The position numbers and the translations under genes are program-made. DNA of 64,000 bases from Nemertoderma westbladi (taxonomy: Eukaryota; Xenacoelomorpha; Nemertodermatida; Nemertodermatidae), in contig JAUCBJ010004750.1 in assembly GCA_032718475.1 (NCBI GenBank), positions 1 to 64,000 of the forward strand. The letters are read 5' to 3'. How positions within the stretch are numbered: position 1 is the first letter of the stretch; every line of letters starts with the position of its first letter. The notes beneath the pieces are model-generated. The model did not search any database and was not told where the DNA came from. It saw only the letters and a list, made by a program, of their open reading frames with translations. This document shows, piece by piece, positions 21,563-32,402 of this stretch.

Positions 21563-22939
21563 GTGTCGAACGAGGAAGAACGCCAATTCGCTGATCGAAT
21601 ATTGAAGTTAAACAACATCTTTATAAACACCCTAGGTTCTTTGTCGGTTGCAAACGCGGATTTAGCACGTTCACGGCTGGAAACCATAAATGCGAAAAAG
21701 GAAGTCTCAGAATTGGTTGCTGCCCGCTCAAGACAACCCCGAAATTCTTACAGTCAAGCGGTTACAGCATTTCAACATCCGGCTTCTGAACAGGTTCATC
21801 CCTCACGATCTCATCTTTTCAACTCGGCATTGGCCCACACCAACACATCTAGTCGCAGTCCACCCAAGGCCGAGTCCTCAATCCCCCAGCTACACTAGAA
21901 CTTGGTCCGCAGAGCAGGCAACCCTCCCAGTAACACATCGCATGCTGCGTCGATGAACCAAAGTCCATCTCCATCCTCAACTCAGCCCTTTCATGCCATA
22001 CCCGCTAGGCGTCAACCACTGACACGCGGCACAAAGTCCGGTACTGGGCTCGCTGTTGCCCAGAAAACCACTCAGAAAGGCCCAATCCCATGGCCGGAAC
22101 GACTGGCCCACATCTATATCAGCCGTTTCGAGCAATCTATCACGGCAGACAATATCAAGCAGTTTATGCAGCGAAAAGAACTACCTTTCAGGGACATAAT
22201 CACGTAGACTATTCCGGTTGATTCAACCGCGAACGATGAGACTGAGAACACAACCAGCTCTTTTCACATAGTTTGCTCTCAAGACGACCGTGAACATATG
22301 ATGGACCCCTCGAATTGGGAATCCGTCTGTGTCATCAGAAATTATCGGCTAACCAACGTTGAACGTGCCACATTCGGTCTCAAACCTCGTTTGGCAGGCT
22401 GGCCCTTAGGGTCTGTTCAAACCTGTCCCACGGCCATGAGCTATACCATGCCATCCTCCTCCTCCCCCGTTGCCATGTCATGCAGTCCGCAATCCAGATA
22501 CTCGTTCCCTACAGTTCCTGAAACGGCTCCCGCCCTTCCGGTGGTTCCTGATTCGACTGCCGCCTTCCCGACGGCTCCTAATGCAGTTACAGCCCTACCG
22601 GCAGCTCCTGTGATATGTGCTAAATCCAGATACTGTAGCGGCTGTGGAAAAGCATATCGTTACCTTGCCAGTTACTCAAAGCACATCGAGAGGTGTTCCA
22701 GATACAGGACAGTGGAAGCCCAATATCTCCTAAATAAATTACGATTCAGGATCCCAACTTATTCTGAACGTCTGATGTCGTGCAATAACTCTTTGAAGAT
22801 AATTGCATGGAACGTGGAAGGTCTGCTATCAACCTTAGATACAACAACCGACGACACATTCATGGACACTGATATTCTCTTGCTTTCGGAAACTTTTTCC
22901 GAGGAGGCAACTCTCCCTGGGTTTAGTTGTTATACTTAG
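21563..22939 (+). pseudogene. LINE-C ORF1-like region and start of endonuclease
   Basis: One frame runs through with TAG stops at 21896, 22205 and 22937. The opening part (MSNEEERQFADRILKLNNIF) is helical. A Pro/Ser-rich middle follows, then a segment around FHIVCSQDDREHMMDPSNWE like the C-terminal part of LINE RNA-binding ORF1 proteins. Near 22620-22700 is a zinc-finger-like motif, CSGCGKAYRYLASYSKHIERC-type (C-x2-C-x13-H-x3-C). LKIIAWNVEGLLSTL at about 22795 begins the APE endonuclease. The ORF1 and endonuclease parts share a frame. Confidence 0.6.
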
Positions 22940-23394
22940 ACTGCATGAAACGGCAACACGGGCGGCCTAGCGCAGGCCTGACAGCGGAGATTAACACCAA
23001 TTTAAATGTTTCTCACAAGATCGCGTATTCAAATGAATCATTGATAGCTATTGAGTTCCTGGACTTTTATGTTATGTTGGCTTATTACCCTCCAGGTCGG
23101 GATGTAACGGACGGAATTCTACTCGATTTATTCTCGGCCATTAACTCTGCGTGCTCGAAAATGTGTAAACCAGTTATACTGGCAGGAGATTTTAACTGCC
23201 GTACCGACGGAAAAGTTAAACGCGGTGAACTACTATGTGATGGTTTGCTTGGCCTCGACCTACACTGTTTATCTGATTATGAAACTGCAACATATATCCT
23301 GGAATGGAAAAAGCGTTATAGACTTGGTATTTGTCAGCAAGGACCTAGTCGGCACAGTTGATGTTAAGGTTATCCCCACAGTCAACACGAAGCA
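22927..23394 (+). pseudogene. LINE-C endonuclease, 5' part
   Basis: FYVMLAYYPPGRDVTDGILL and KPVILAGDFNCR (the GDFN catalytic strand of APE endonucleases) are clear. A further frame change near 23300 is needed to reach ISWNGKSVIDLVFVSKDL, the ID-x-V-F strand. The segment from 23053 on is duplicated at 26678-27022. Confidence 0.7.
23053..23394. repeat. Target-site duplication of LINE-B, left copy (342 bp)
   Basis: This stretch is repeated at 26678-27022. The copies differ by one substitution (ccgtaccgacgg versus ccgtacccacgg) and a 3-bp TTT insertion in the right copy. LINE-B lies exactly between them, so they are read as a very long target duplication. Confidence 0.85.
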
Positions 23395-23679
23395 GGATTA
23401 CATTAGCAATGCGGAGGTCCGGCCACTAGAGGCCAGTGGAATTACCGGACACAATCGGCCTCACAGGCGTCAGTTAACTCCTGACCGGCTGCCTGTCTCA
23501 CCCCCTACTGGAGAGAGAGCAGCCAACAATTCTTTGAGTCCCTTTCCTGATGACCTTTCTGGCCCAAACCCTGGGTCACCAGGAAGGCCAGATTGTGATG
23601 GGGAGAGAGATTCTGGAGTTGGAGGCTACTCTCATGTTCCACCCCGACCAACAAAGCCATTGGTGAATCTGAGGCAAGT

Positions 23680-24841
23680 CACAAGACTAGCCTCAGTAAA
23701 CACCCTAACACTCGGGTTCCCAATGCGACAAGGTGAGCTGACTGCCTTGGCAGATAAGCTTTCTCTTAGCGCAGTGGGTGTTCAAGAGCACCGAATGCAG
23801 ACTGGACAGACTGATGAGGTTCTGATTAAGGACAGGGGGGGCGGTTGGTGACTCGCCCTCGCGTCAGCAGATGATAGTGGCAATGGTGGAATTGGTCTAT
23901 TGATGAATCCAACTGCACATGCAGCATTGGACAAAATAGACCAAATCTCTAACCGCATCATCTATTGCCACTTCTCATGTTCTGGAAGACTGGCTAAGAA
24001 GTTTCCTAAGGTGGTTCTGATTGTGTGCTACTCTCCAACTAGTGTTGCCCCTGTAGAGGAGGTGGAAAATTTCTACCACAATCTACAAGCAGCTACTGAT
24101 GGAGTGGATCAGCATGCATTCTTAACATTCCTGGGAGACTTTAATGCAAGTCTGCATCAATCACCTACATCGCCCTGGGTCTATAGCAATAGTGTTAACC
24201 GAAATTCTGTCCATCTTCAGGATTTTATCTCTGGAAATGGATTGTTTTCGGCTGGAAACCAGTTCAAGAAGCGAACTGGAAAGCTATGGACTCATAGTGG
24301 ACCCAGTGGTCACAAGTCCCAGATAGACCATATTCTGTTTCGTAGGAAATACAGGAGCTCTATACAAGACTGTAATGCATTTACACTTCGACCCTTCTCC
24401 AGTGATCACCGCCTTATTGTGGCCAAGGTAAGACTTAGTCTGCGTGCTAGCAGAACAACGAAATCTGCCTTGCCGCGGCATGACTGGTCCTCTCTGTTGC
24501 AACAGCCAAGTGTGAGATCCAGCTTCACACTACAGCTGAGCAACAGGTATGAGGCTCTTGCCTCTGAGGCGGCAGATCACTGTGAGGGCTATACTGCCTT
24601 TACAGAAGCAGTTAAGTTAGCAGCTGCAGAAACAGTTCCTGTATACCCTCGAAACAGGAAAAGGGCCCCCTGGACTGACAACAAAATTCAGAAGTGCCGA
24701 AATGACCTTCATAAGGCGCAGAAAGAGTCCCGACTCAAACAGACTACAGTGGCCAAGAATGCAGTTAAGGCTGCATCTAGGTCCCTGAACAGGCAGTACT
24801 CTGCTAATCTACAGACAGGAGCTAATAAACCAACAGGTTGA
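23680..24841 (+). pseudogene. LINE-B apurinic endonuclease domain
   Basis: In one frame, GVQEHRMQTGQ (catalytic Glu), an in-frame TGA at 23849-23851, then GGIGLLMNPTAH, VVLIVCYSPTS, FLTFLGDFNASLHQ, HKSQIDHILFRRKYR and FSSDHRLIVAKV (the SDH motif). All catalytic motifs are intact apart from the nonsense codon after GGGW. The domain is followed by a linker with KRAPWTDNKIQ. The frame ends at 24841; the reading continues one base off in the next segment. Confidence 0.8.
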
Positions 24842-26624
24842 TGCCATCAATGATGCTGATGACAGCAGGCAATCATCCCAGGCATGGAAATCGATCAATC
24901 TGCTTACTGGGCGGAAAAGCCAACCAACCACCAAGGTTAAGGCTGAATCACCAGCCGATCGCCTCAATGGTTGGAAAGCCCACTTTGAAAAGCTCCTCAA
25001 TAATGACAGGGTATTGCCTGATAACTTTATAGAAGTAAAAGTGTCTGAGTCTGTACTCCCAGATATTCCCATTGGCGATATCTCCTTTGCAGAAGTGAAG
25101 GCTGCTGCAAAGAGCATTAAGACCAATCGTGCCAGTGGAGTAGATGGTGTTCCCCCTGAGGTCTTTAAAATACCTGAGTGTCTAAAGCTCATCTATCCCA
25201 TCATAGTAGACATGTACCGAACAACAAGAGTCCCACAAGAAATGAAAACAAATAAGTTGGTGCCAGTTCCCAAGAAGGGCAACCTAACACTCTATGGTTC
25301 TTTTCGGGGAATCTCATTGATCTCGATTGCTGCAAAGCTATACAATAGGATTCTATTAAATCGCATCAGGGATCCCATTGAGAGACTGCTCCGTGGAAAT
25401 CAGAATGGGTTCCGTAAAGGTCGTGGGACCATGGAGCCCATTTTGGCACTTAGAAGGATAATTGAAGAGTTATCAAAAAAGAAAGACAGGCATCTGGCTG
25501 TTATCTTTGTTGACTTCTTCAAGGCCTTTGATTCAGTCTCTCGCACACGTATGTTCAGCATACTTTCATTATATGGGATTCCTGATGAAATTATTGCAGC
25601 AATCAGATCGGTATACGATGGTTCGACAACATTTGTGTCTACTGTTGACGGTGACACAGAACCATTTGAAGTGTTATGGGGCGTCCTCCAAGGAGACACA
25701 CTGGCACCATTCTTGTTCATTATTGTGGTTGACTATGTTCTACGCATGTCCTTAGATCATTATAATGATGATGGGGTGATGATAACTCCACCTACTGGCT
25801 CCAGAAGTCGAGGAAATCCTGCCAAGTACCTAACTGATCTAGACTTTGCTGATGACTTAGGAGTACTATCAGAATCATTAGAGGGAGCCCAACGGCTCCT
25901 CAGCTCATTAGAACATGCTGCTTCTAGTGTTGGTCTTTTTATTAACTCCAGAAAGACCAAAATTCTGACAGTTAACTTTGAAAGTCCTCAGCAAGTCTCT
26001 GATCGGATGAGCTTAAGCTCAAAGGATGGTATGCTTGAGCATGTGGACGACTTCTGTTACCTGGGATCATGGATCCGGAAGTCAGGTGAGGACCTTCGAA
26101 TACGTAAGGGAAAGGCATGGGCAGCCTTGAATAGGCTTTCCAGGATTTGGAAGTCACCGAGAATTAATCGGAAACTTAAGGTCCGATTATTTAGAGCAGC
26201 AGTAGTTCCAGTACTCCTCTACGGGAGTCCATGCTGGGCTCTAACTGCTGAGGACACCAAATCTCTGGATGGCACATTCACAAGAATGCTACGCTGGGTT
26301 CATTGTGTCAAGTACAATGCACACATCTCCAACCAGACACTATATAACATAGGAGGTGTCTCATTGGTTCCCCCAAGCTTGACACTGGGACAAAATCGCC
26401 TCCGCTTTGCAGGACATTGCTTTCGCAGTGAGGACCAGCCAGTGCATAATCTTGTACTTTGGCAGCCTCATGGAGTGAATAAGCATGGTGGACAGCCCAT
26501 GACTTTCTTGAGACGCATCTTAAAGGACACTGGCCTTAAAGATGCGGATGATCTAGCAAATGTCATGGGTGATAGGGAGTTGTGGCGGTGCAATTTTGTT
26601 GACAAGCCGGCACAGCATTCTTAA
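24804..26624 (+). CDS. LINE-B reverse transcriptase and C-terminal region
   Basis: An open frame of about 600 codons carries NRASGVDGVPPEVF, PKKGNLTLYGSFRGISLISI, NGFRKGRGT, FVDFFKAFDSVSR, GVLQGDTLAPFLF, the catalytic LDFADDLGVL, KTKILTVNF, LYGSPCWALT and the tail RLRFAGHCFR, ending at TAA 26622-26624. The segment before about 25014 (INDADDSRQSSQAWKSIN) is in the same frame and joins the endonuclease through a one-base shift near 24800. In the family it copies element RNA at the nicked target. It probably lacks a start of its own here. Confidence 0.85.
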   Translation, partial: LIYRQELINQQVDAINDADDSRQSSQAWKSINLLTGRKSQPTTKVKAESPADRLNGWKAHFEKLLNNDRVLPDNFIEVKVSESVLPDIPIGDISFAEVKAAAKSIKTNRASGVDGVPPEVFKIPECLKLIYPIIVDMYRTTRVPQEMKTNKLVPVPKKGNLTLYGSFRGISLISIAAKLYNRILLNRIRDPIERLLRGNQNGFRKGRGTMEPILALRRIIEELSKKKDRHLAVIFVDFFKAFDSVSRTRMFSILSLYGIPDEIIAAIRSVYDGSTTFVSTVDGDTEPFEVLWGVLQGDTLAPFLFIIVVDYVLRMSLDHYNDDGVMITPPTGSRSRGNPAKYLTDLDFADDLGVLSESLEGAQRLLSSLEHAASSVGLFINSRKTKILTVNFESPQQVSDRMSLSSKDGMLEHVDDFCYLGSWIRKSGEDLRIRKGKAWAALNRLSRIWKSPRINRKLKVRLFRAAVVPVLLYGSPCWALTAEDTKSLDGTFTRMLRWVHCVKYNAHISNQTLYNIGGVSLVPPSLTLGQNRLRFAGHCFRSEDQPVHNLVLWQPHGVNKHGGQPMTFLRRILKDTGLKDADDLANVMGDRELWRCNFVDKPAQHS

Positions 26625-26677
26625 AAATGCAGCTGCAATGCAGCTTGCCGATCATAGTAGTAGTAGTAGTAGTAGTA

Positions 26678-27022
26678 GAGTTCCTGGACTTTTATGTTAT
26701 GTTGGCTTATTACCCTCCAGGTCGGGATGTAACGGACGGAATTCTACTCGATTTATTCTCGGCCATTAACTCTGCGTGCTCGAAAATGTGTAAACCAGTT
26801 ATACTGGCAGGAGATTTTAACTGCCGTACCCACGGAAAAGTTAAACGCGGTGAACTACTATGTGATGGTTTTTTGCTTGGCCTCGACCTACACTGTTTAT
26901 CTGATTATGAAACTGCAACATATATCCTGGAATGGAAAAAGCGTTATAGACTTGGTATTTGTCAGCAAGGACCTAGTCGGCACAGTTGATGTTAAGGTTA
27001 TCCCCACAGTCAACACGAAGCA
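26678..27022. repeat. Target-site duplication of LINE-B, right copy (345 bp)
   Basis: Partner of 23053-23394, starting gagttcctggacttttatg directly after the TAG tail and ending cacgaagca before LINE-C sequence resumes (ccaacgcgtgtg). Confidence 0.85.
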
Positions 27023-28829
27023 CCAACGCGTGTGTATTTGTTTTGACAATTCGTCGATCAACAAAAGATCACAAATTCCACCTACAATTCGTTGTTGACA
27101 CTGGAAAACTGGTTGCCTCCGTAAACTCAATGCAGATTGAAGATTTCTCACAGAAATCAATTGATGACATGTACAGCTTCATTACGAATTCGCTATCAAA
27201 GTCGGTTTCTTCGAAGAGTAAGAGGAAATCAAAACCATGGTTCGATAAATCGTGCTACGAACTCCAACAAGAGGTGCGTACTGCCCGGTCACGGCTAGAC
27301 TCATGCGATGCGAACAGTTCAAGCTTCGATATTTACAAACGCACTCAGCAGCTATACAAAGCAACAATCAAAGAAAATAAAAAGTACTTTCAGTCTGTTA
27401 AGGAGACCCGCTTCCTCGAGCGCTGCGAAGAGGACCAGCATGCGTTCTGGGAAATTACAAAATCTAAACCAGCTAAATCAGTGGCTCAGCAAGTTCCGCT
27501 AGAAGAATGGTCTACGCATTTTAGCAAGTTGCTTTCTCGGAATGTTGCACCTGAATTACATACCCTTTCAAACAGGACCGACCAGGATCTTGATGCTCCT
27601 ATAACCCAAGCGGAGGTAACAGCTTCTCTGTCTAGCCAAAAATCTGGAAAAGCTGCATGTCTGGACAGAGTTTCAAATGAATCCATCAAGTCTGGCTTTG
27701 GTCTCCTGTTACCTTTCCTTTGGGTGCTATTCTCAACTTGCTTCGAGTTTGCCTGTCGTCCGACAAGTTGGCTGATGTCCATTATTCTACCCTTGTATAA
27801 AGGGAAGGGAGCAAAGGCTTCGCCGGATTCCTACAGGGGCATTGCATTGCTTAGTTGCCTGCTAAAAATCTATACAACCATACTTTTCAACCGCTTTATC
27901 ATTGGGCGGAATCCATGGGAGTTCTTCCCAACTGTCAATATGGTTTTCGGAAAGGCAGATCGACAGTAATAGCTGTTCGAAGTCTTCTCTCCTCGGTCAC
28001 TTCTGCCTTAGCAACCCCTGGAGGACATATGTATTGTGTTTTCATAGATTTCACAAAGGCTTTAGATTTGGTTGATCGTCGATTGCTATGCTCCAAACTT
28101 GAGTTCTTGGGTGTCAGCAGTAAAATGACAAGGGCGATTTGGGCGCTGATCGCGTTTAACATAATTTGTATCATCACAGTGGTTGGTCACCTTTCTGACC
28201 CTATCTGTCAAATGGTCGGTGTTGTTCAGGGGGACAAGTTATCGCCGCTCCTGTTTAGTATGATGATTGCTGATCTTCCAGCGGTAGTTGCCTCACTAGG
28301 CGTTTTCATTCTATTATACGCTGATGATCTCGCAATACACAGTAACTCTCTAGAAGATGTACAAGCTACGCTTGATAAGCTGTCCATTTACAGCGACCAA
28401 AATTTACTAACCGTAAATATGAAGAAGACAAAGGCCATTAAGTTTAGAAGGGGAGGGCGCCTTTCTCGCAACGATAAACTGACATACGAGGGTGATCAAG
28501 TAGACTTTGTTAACTCGTTCTCCTATTTAGGGGTAGTATTGTCGACGAAAAACACCTCTGGTGCTCACTTCGACCACCTAAAGAGTCGCGGAGTTTCCTC
28601 TAGTTTGTGGATTGCAAGCAAAGTAAATCTAAAGTCAATCTCACTTGACAGTGCAATCAAACAGTGGGCCTATGTCGTCTTCCCAGCAACCGTTTATGGG
28701 AGTGAAATTTTTACTGATAGACCCAGAGCAGAATGGAACACACTACCTCACGTTCATAAAGTACGCGGCTTCTACTTTAAACTATGGTGTGGGCTTTCTC
28801 TAACCCAATATTTTGTTGTGGTAGAATAA
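27023..28829 (+). pseudogene. LINE-C reverse transcriptase
   Basis: Two overlapping plus-strand frames (to 27969, then from 27855) give SQKSGKAACLDRVSNE, IILPLYKGKG, SYRGIALLSCLLKIY, QYGFRKGRSTV, FIDFTKALDLVDRRLL, GVVQGDKLSPLLFSM and the catalytic LLYADDLAIHS at about 28311, then KTKAIKF and FSYLGVVLS. One frameshift near 27900 separates the fingers from the palm. The C-terminus is replaced by the 47-bp repeat: the last codons (LSLTQYFVVVE) are already repeat sequence. Confidence 0.8.
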
Positions 28830-31800
28830 CAAGATAAACCCATTCTCTTACCCTATGTTTTGCAGCGGTAGAATAACAAGATAAACCAATTCTCTAACCC
28901 AATATTTTGTTGTGGTAGAATAACTAGATAAAACCTATTCTCTTACCCAATGTTTTGCTGTGGTAGAATAACAAGATAAACCCCATTCTCTAACCCAATA
29001 TTTTGTTGTGGTAGAATAACAAGATAAACCCAATCTCTTACCCAATGTTTTGACGAGGTAGAATGACAAGATAAACCCATTATCTTACCCAATGTTTCGC
29101 CGCGGTAGAATGACAAGATAAACCCATTCTCTTACCCAATGTTTTCTTGTGGTAGAATAACAAGATAAACCCATTCTCTTACCCAAAGTTTTGTTGTGTT
29201 AGAATAACAAGATAAACCCATTCTCTAACCCAATATTTTGTTGTGGTAGAATAACAAGATAAACCCATTCTCTAACCCAATATTTTGTTGTGGTAGAATA
29301 ACAAGATAAACCCATTCTCTAACCCAATATTTTGTTGTGATAGAACAACAAGATAAACCCATTCTCTAACCCAATATTTTGTTGTGGTAGAATAACAAGA
29401 TAAAACCTATTCTCTTACCCAATGTTTTGCTGCGGTAGAATAACAAGATAAACCAATTCTCTAACCCACTATTTTGTTGTGGTAGAATAACAAGATAAAA
29501 CCTATTCTCTTACCCAACATTTTGCTGCGGTAGAATAACAAGATAAACCAATTCTCTAACCCAATATTTTGTTGTGGTAGAATAACAAGATAAACCCATT
29601 CTCTTACCCAATGTTTTGCTGCGGTAGAATAACAAGATAAACCAATTCTCTAAACCAATATTTTGTTGTGGTAGAATAACAAGATAAACCCTATTCTCTT
29701 ACCCAATGTTTTGTTGTGTTAGAATAACAAGATAAACCCATTCTCTAACCCAATATTTTGTTGTAGTAGAATAACAAGATAAAACCTATTCTCTTACCCA
29801 ATGTTTTGCAGCGGTAGAATAACAAGATAAACCAATTCTCTAACCCAATATTTTGTTGTGGTAGAATAACAAGATAAAACCTATTCTCTTACCCAATGTT
29901 TTGCTGCGGTAGAATAACAAGATAAACCAATTCTCTAACCCAATATTTTGTTGTGGTAGAATAACAAGATAAACCCATTCTCTTACCCAATGTTTTGCTG
30001 CGGTAGAATAACAAGATAAACCAATTCTCTAACCCAATATTTTGTTGTGGTAGAATAACAAGATAAACCCCATTCTCTTACCCAATGTTTTGCTGTGGTA
30101 GAATAACAAGATAAACCCCATTCTCTAACCCAATATTTTGTTGTGGTAGAATAACAAGATAAACCCATTCTCTTGCCCAATGTTTTGCCGAGGTAGAATG
30201 ACAAGATAAACCCATTCTCTAACCCAATATTTTGTTGTGGTAGAATAACAAGATAAACCCATTCTCTTACCCAAAGTTTTTTTGTGTTAGAATAACAAGA
30301 TAAACCCATTCTCTAACCCAATATTTTGTTGTAGTAGAATAACAAGATAAAACCTATTATCTTACCCAATGTTTTGCTGTGGTAGAATAACAAGATAAAC
30401 CCCATTCTCTAACCCAATATTTTGTTGTGGTAGAATAACAAGATAAACCCATTCTCTTACCCAATGTTTTGCTGCGGTAGAATAACAAGATAAACCCATT
30501 CTCTTACCCAATGTTTTGCCGAGGTAGAATGACAAGATAAACCCATTATCTTACCCAATGTTTCGCCGCGGTAGAATGACAAGATAAACCCATTCTCTTA
30601 CCCAATGTTTTGCTGCGGTAGAATAACAAGATAAAACCTATTCTCTTACCCAATGTTTTGCTGTGGTAGAATAACAAGATAAACCCCATTCTCTAACCCA
30701 ATATTTTGTTGTGGTAGAATAACAAGATAAACCCATTCTCTTACCCAATGTTTTGCTGTGGTAGAATAACAAGATAAACCCCATTCTCTAACCCAATATT
30801 TTGTTGTGGTAGAATAACAAGATAAACCCATTCTCTTACCCAATGTTTTGCCGAGGTAGAATGTCAAGATAAACCCATTATCTTACCCAATGTTTCGCCG
30901 CGGTAGAATGACAAGATAAACCCATTCTCTTACCCAATGTTTTGCTGCGGTAGAATAACAAGATAAAACCTATTCTCTTATCCAATGTTTTGCTGTGGTA
31001 GAATGACAAGATAAACCCCATTCTCTAACCCAATATTTTGTTGTGGTAGAATAACAAGATAAACCCATTCTCTTACCCAATGTTTTGCTGTGGTAGAATA
31101 ACAAGATAAACCCCATTCTCTAACCCAATATTTTGTTGTGGTAGAATAACAAGATACACCCATTCTCTTACCCAATGTTTTGCCGAGGTAGAATGACAAG
31201 ATAAACCCATTCTCTAACCCAATATTTTGTTGTGGTAGAATAACAAGATAAACCCATTCTCTTACCCAAAGTTTTGTTGTGTTAGAATAACAAGATAAAC
31301 CCCATTCTCTAACCCAAAGTTTTGTTGTGGTAGAATAACAAGATAAACCCATTCTCAGACCCTGTATTTTGTTGTGGTAGAATAACAAGATAAACCCATT
31401 CTCTAACCAAATATTTTGTTGTGGTAGAATAACAAGATAAACCCATTCTCTTACCCAAAGTTTTGTTGTGGTAGAATAACAAGATAAACCCATTCTCAGA
31501 CCCTGTATTTTGTTGTGGTAGAATAACAAGATAAACCCATTCTATAACCAAATATTTTGTTGTGGTAGAATAACAAGATAAACCCATTCTCTTACCCAAT
31601 ATTTTGCTGTGGTAGAATAACAAGATAAACAAACCCATTCTCTTACCCAATATTTTGCTGTGGTAGAATAACAAGATAAACCCATTCTCTTACCCAATAT
31701 TTTGCTGTGGTAGAATAAAAAGATAAACCCATTCTCTTACCCAATATTTTGCTGTGGTAGAATAACAAGATAAACCCATTCTCTTACCCAATATTTAGCT

Positions 31801-31858
31801 GTGGTAGTAGAATAACAAGATAAACCCATTCTCTTACCCAATATTTTGCTGTGGTAGA
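28796..31858. repeat. 47-bp minisatellite (about 65 units)
   Basis: Units contain gtagaataacaagataaacc then cattctctaacccaatattt; variants alternate between taacccaatattttgttg and ttacccaatgttttgctg types. The period is 47 bp, not a multiple of three, so the frame cycles every 141 bp, giving minus-strand readings such as MGLSCYSTTTKYWVREW that are by-products. It begins inside LINE-C coding sequence. Confidence 0.9.
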
Positions 31859-32402
31859 TGACAAACTAATCCGGTGTCCTCGTCGCTGTTATCTGTAGGG
31901 GACCAAATTAATCGAACCGAAACAAAATCTTGCAAATAGTTTATGAATTCGTATTCAACTTCAAACCTGCGATTATAAGCATTTAACATAATTGCCATAT
32001 TGTATATCACTAGTATCTGTTAAATATTCGACAAAAAATGAAGCACTGCATTAGATACAAATACATTTTATATTTTTTATTACATTACTGAACGTTTAGT
32101 GTAGAAAAGTCAATAAAGCTAGTCAGGAGTTACATTGAAATCAAACTTGTAACTCTTTAATTCTTGGTGTAACACACGTCACCTGCCAAAAATGAAAGTT
32201 TTCACTGTTTAGTCTTAAATTTGTCTAACTTTCCTTTATTCCACACCCAAACACATATACCCCCACGACAAACATATTGGTTCTTACACTCGCCGTGAGC
32301 CGTGACACACAAGTCGAATTACACTCGACTTGAATGTAATATTTGTAAGAATGTGTGACAGCCTACCTAAGACTACCCAGAAAATACGAAACTTGTGTAG
32401 AT
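31859..32402. other. Spacer between two minisatellites
   Basis: About 540 bp of unique AT-rich sequence with no coding signal seen. Confidence 0.5.

Larger units (their letters stand above)
23395..26677 (+). mobile_element. LINE-B: young, nearly complete RTE-like LINE (3.28 kb)
   Basis: The insert begins ggattacattagcaatgcgg and ends in a TAG-triplet tail (26655-26677). It encodes one APE-endonuclease/RT polyprotein with a very short 3' UTR of about 50 bp. Only two lesions were found, TGA at 23849-23851 and a one-base frame change near 24800. Size, organisation and simple-repeat tail fit the RTE clade (inferred). The near-identity of its flanking duplications shows recent insertion. Confidence 0.85.
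21485..28795 (+). mobile_element. LINE-C: old non-LTR retrotransposon, interrupted by LINE-B
   Basis: ORF1-like sequence with a zinc finger, an APE endonuclease and a YADD reverse transcriptase lie in order on the plus strand. LINE-B splits it at 23394/26678 inside the endonuclease and duplicates about 342 bp of it. Several in-frame stops and frameshifts are present, and the same ones occur in both duplicated copies, so it was already dead when LINE-B arrived. The 3' end is lost: the RT-thumb region runs directly into the 47-bp minisatellite at about 28796. Its clade is unresolved; it differs from LINE-A/B in carrying ORF1 and YADD instead of FADD. Confidence 0.8.

Noticed and set aside
21563-22939. 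Reassigned stop codons, given three in-frame TAG in LINE-C and TAA in the BAF-like gene
   Set aside because: MPP8, LINE-B RT and the Gag-protease ORF end normally at TAA, and LINE-C is decayed in other ways; simple mutation is enough.
28796-31858. Telomere-like repeat from the taaccc words
   Set aside because: taaccc occurs once per 47-bp unit, not as a TTAGGG tandem.
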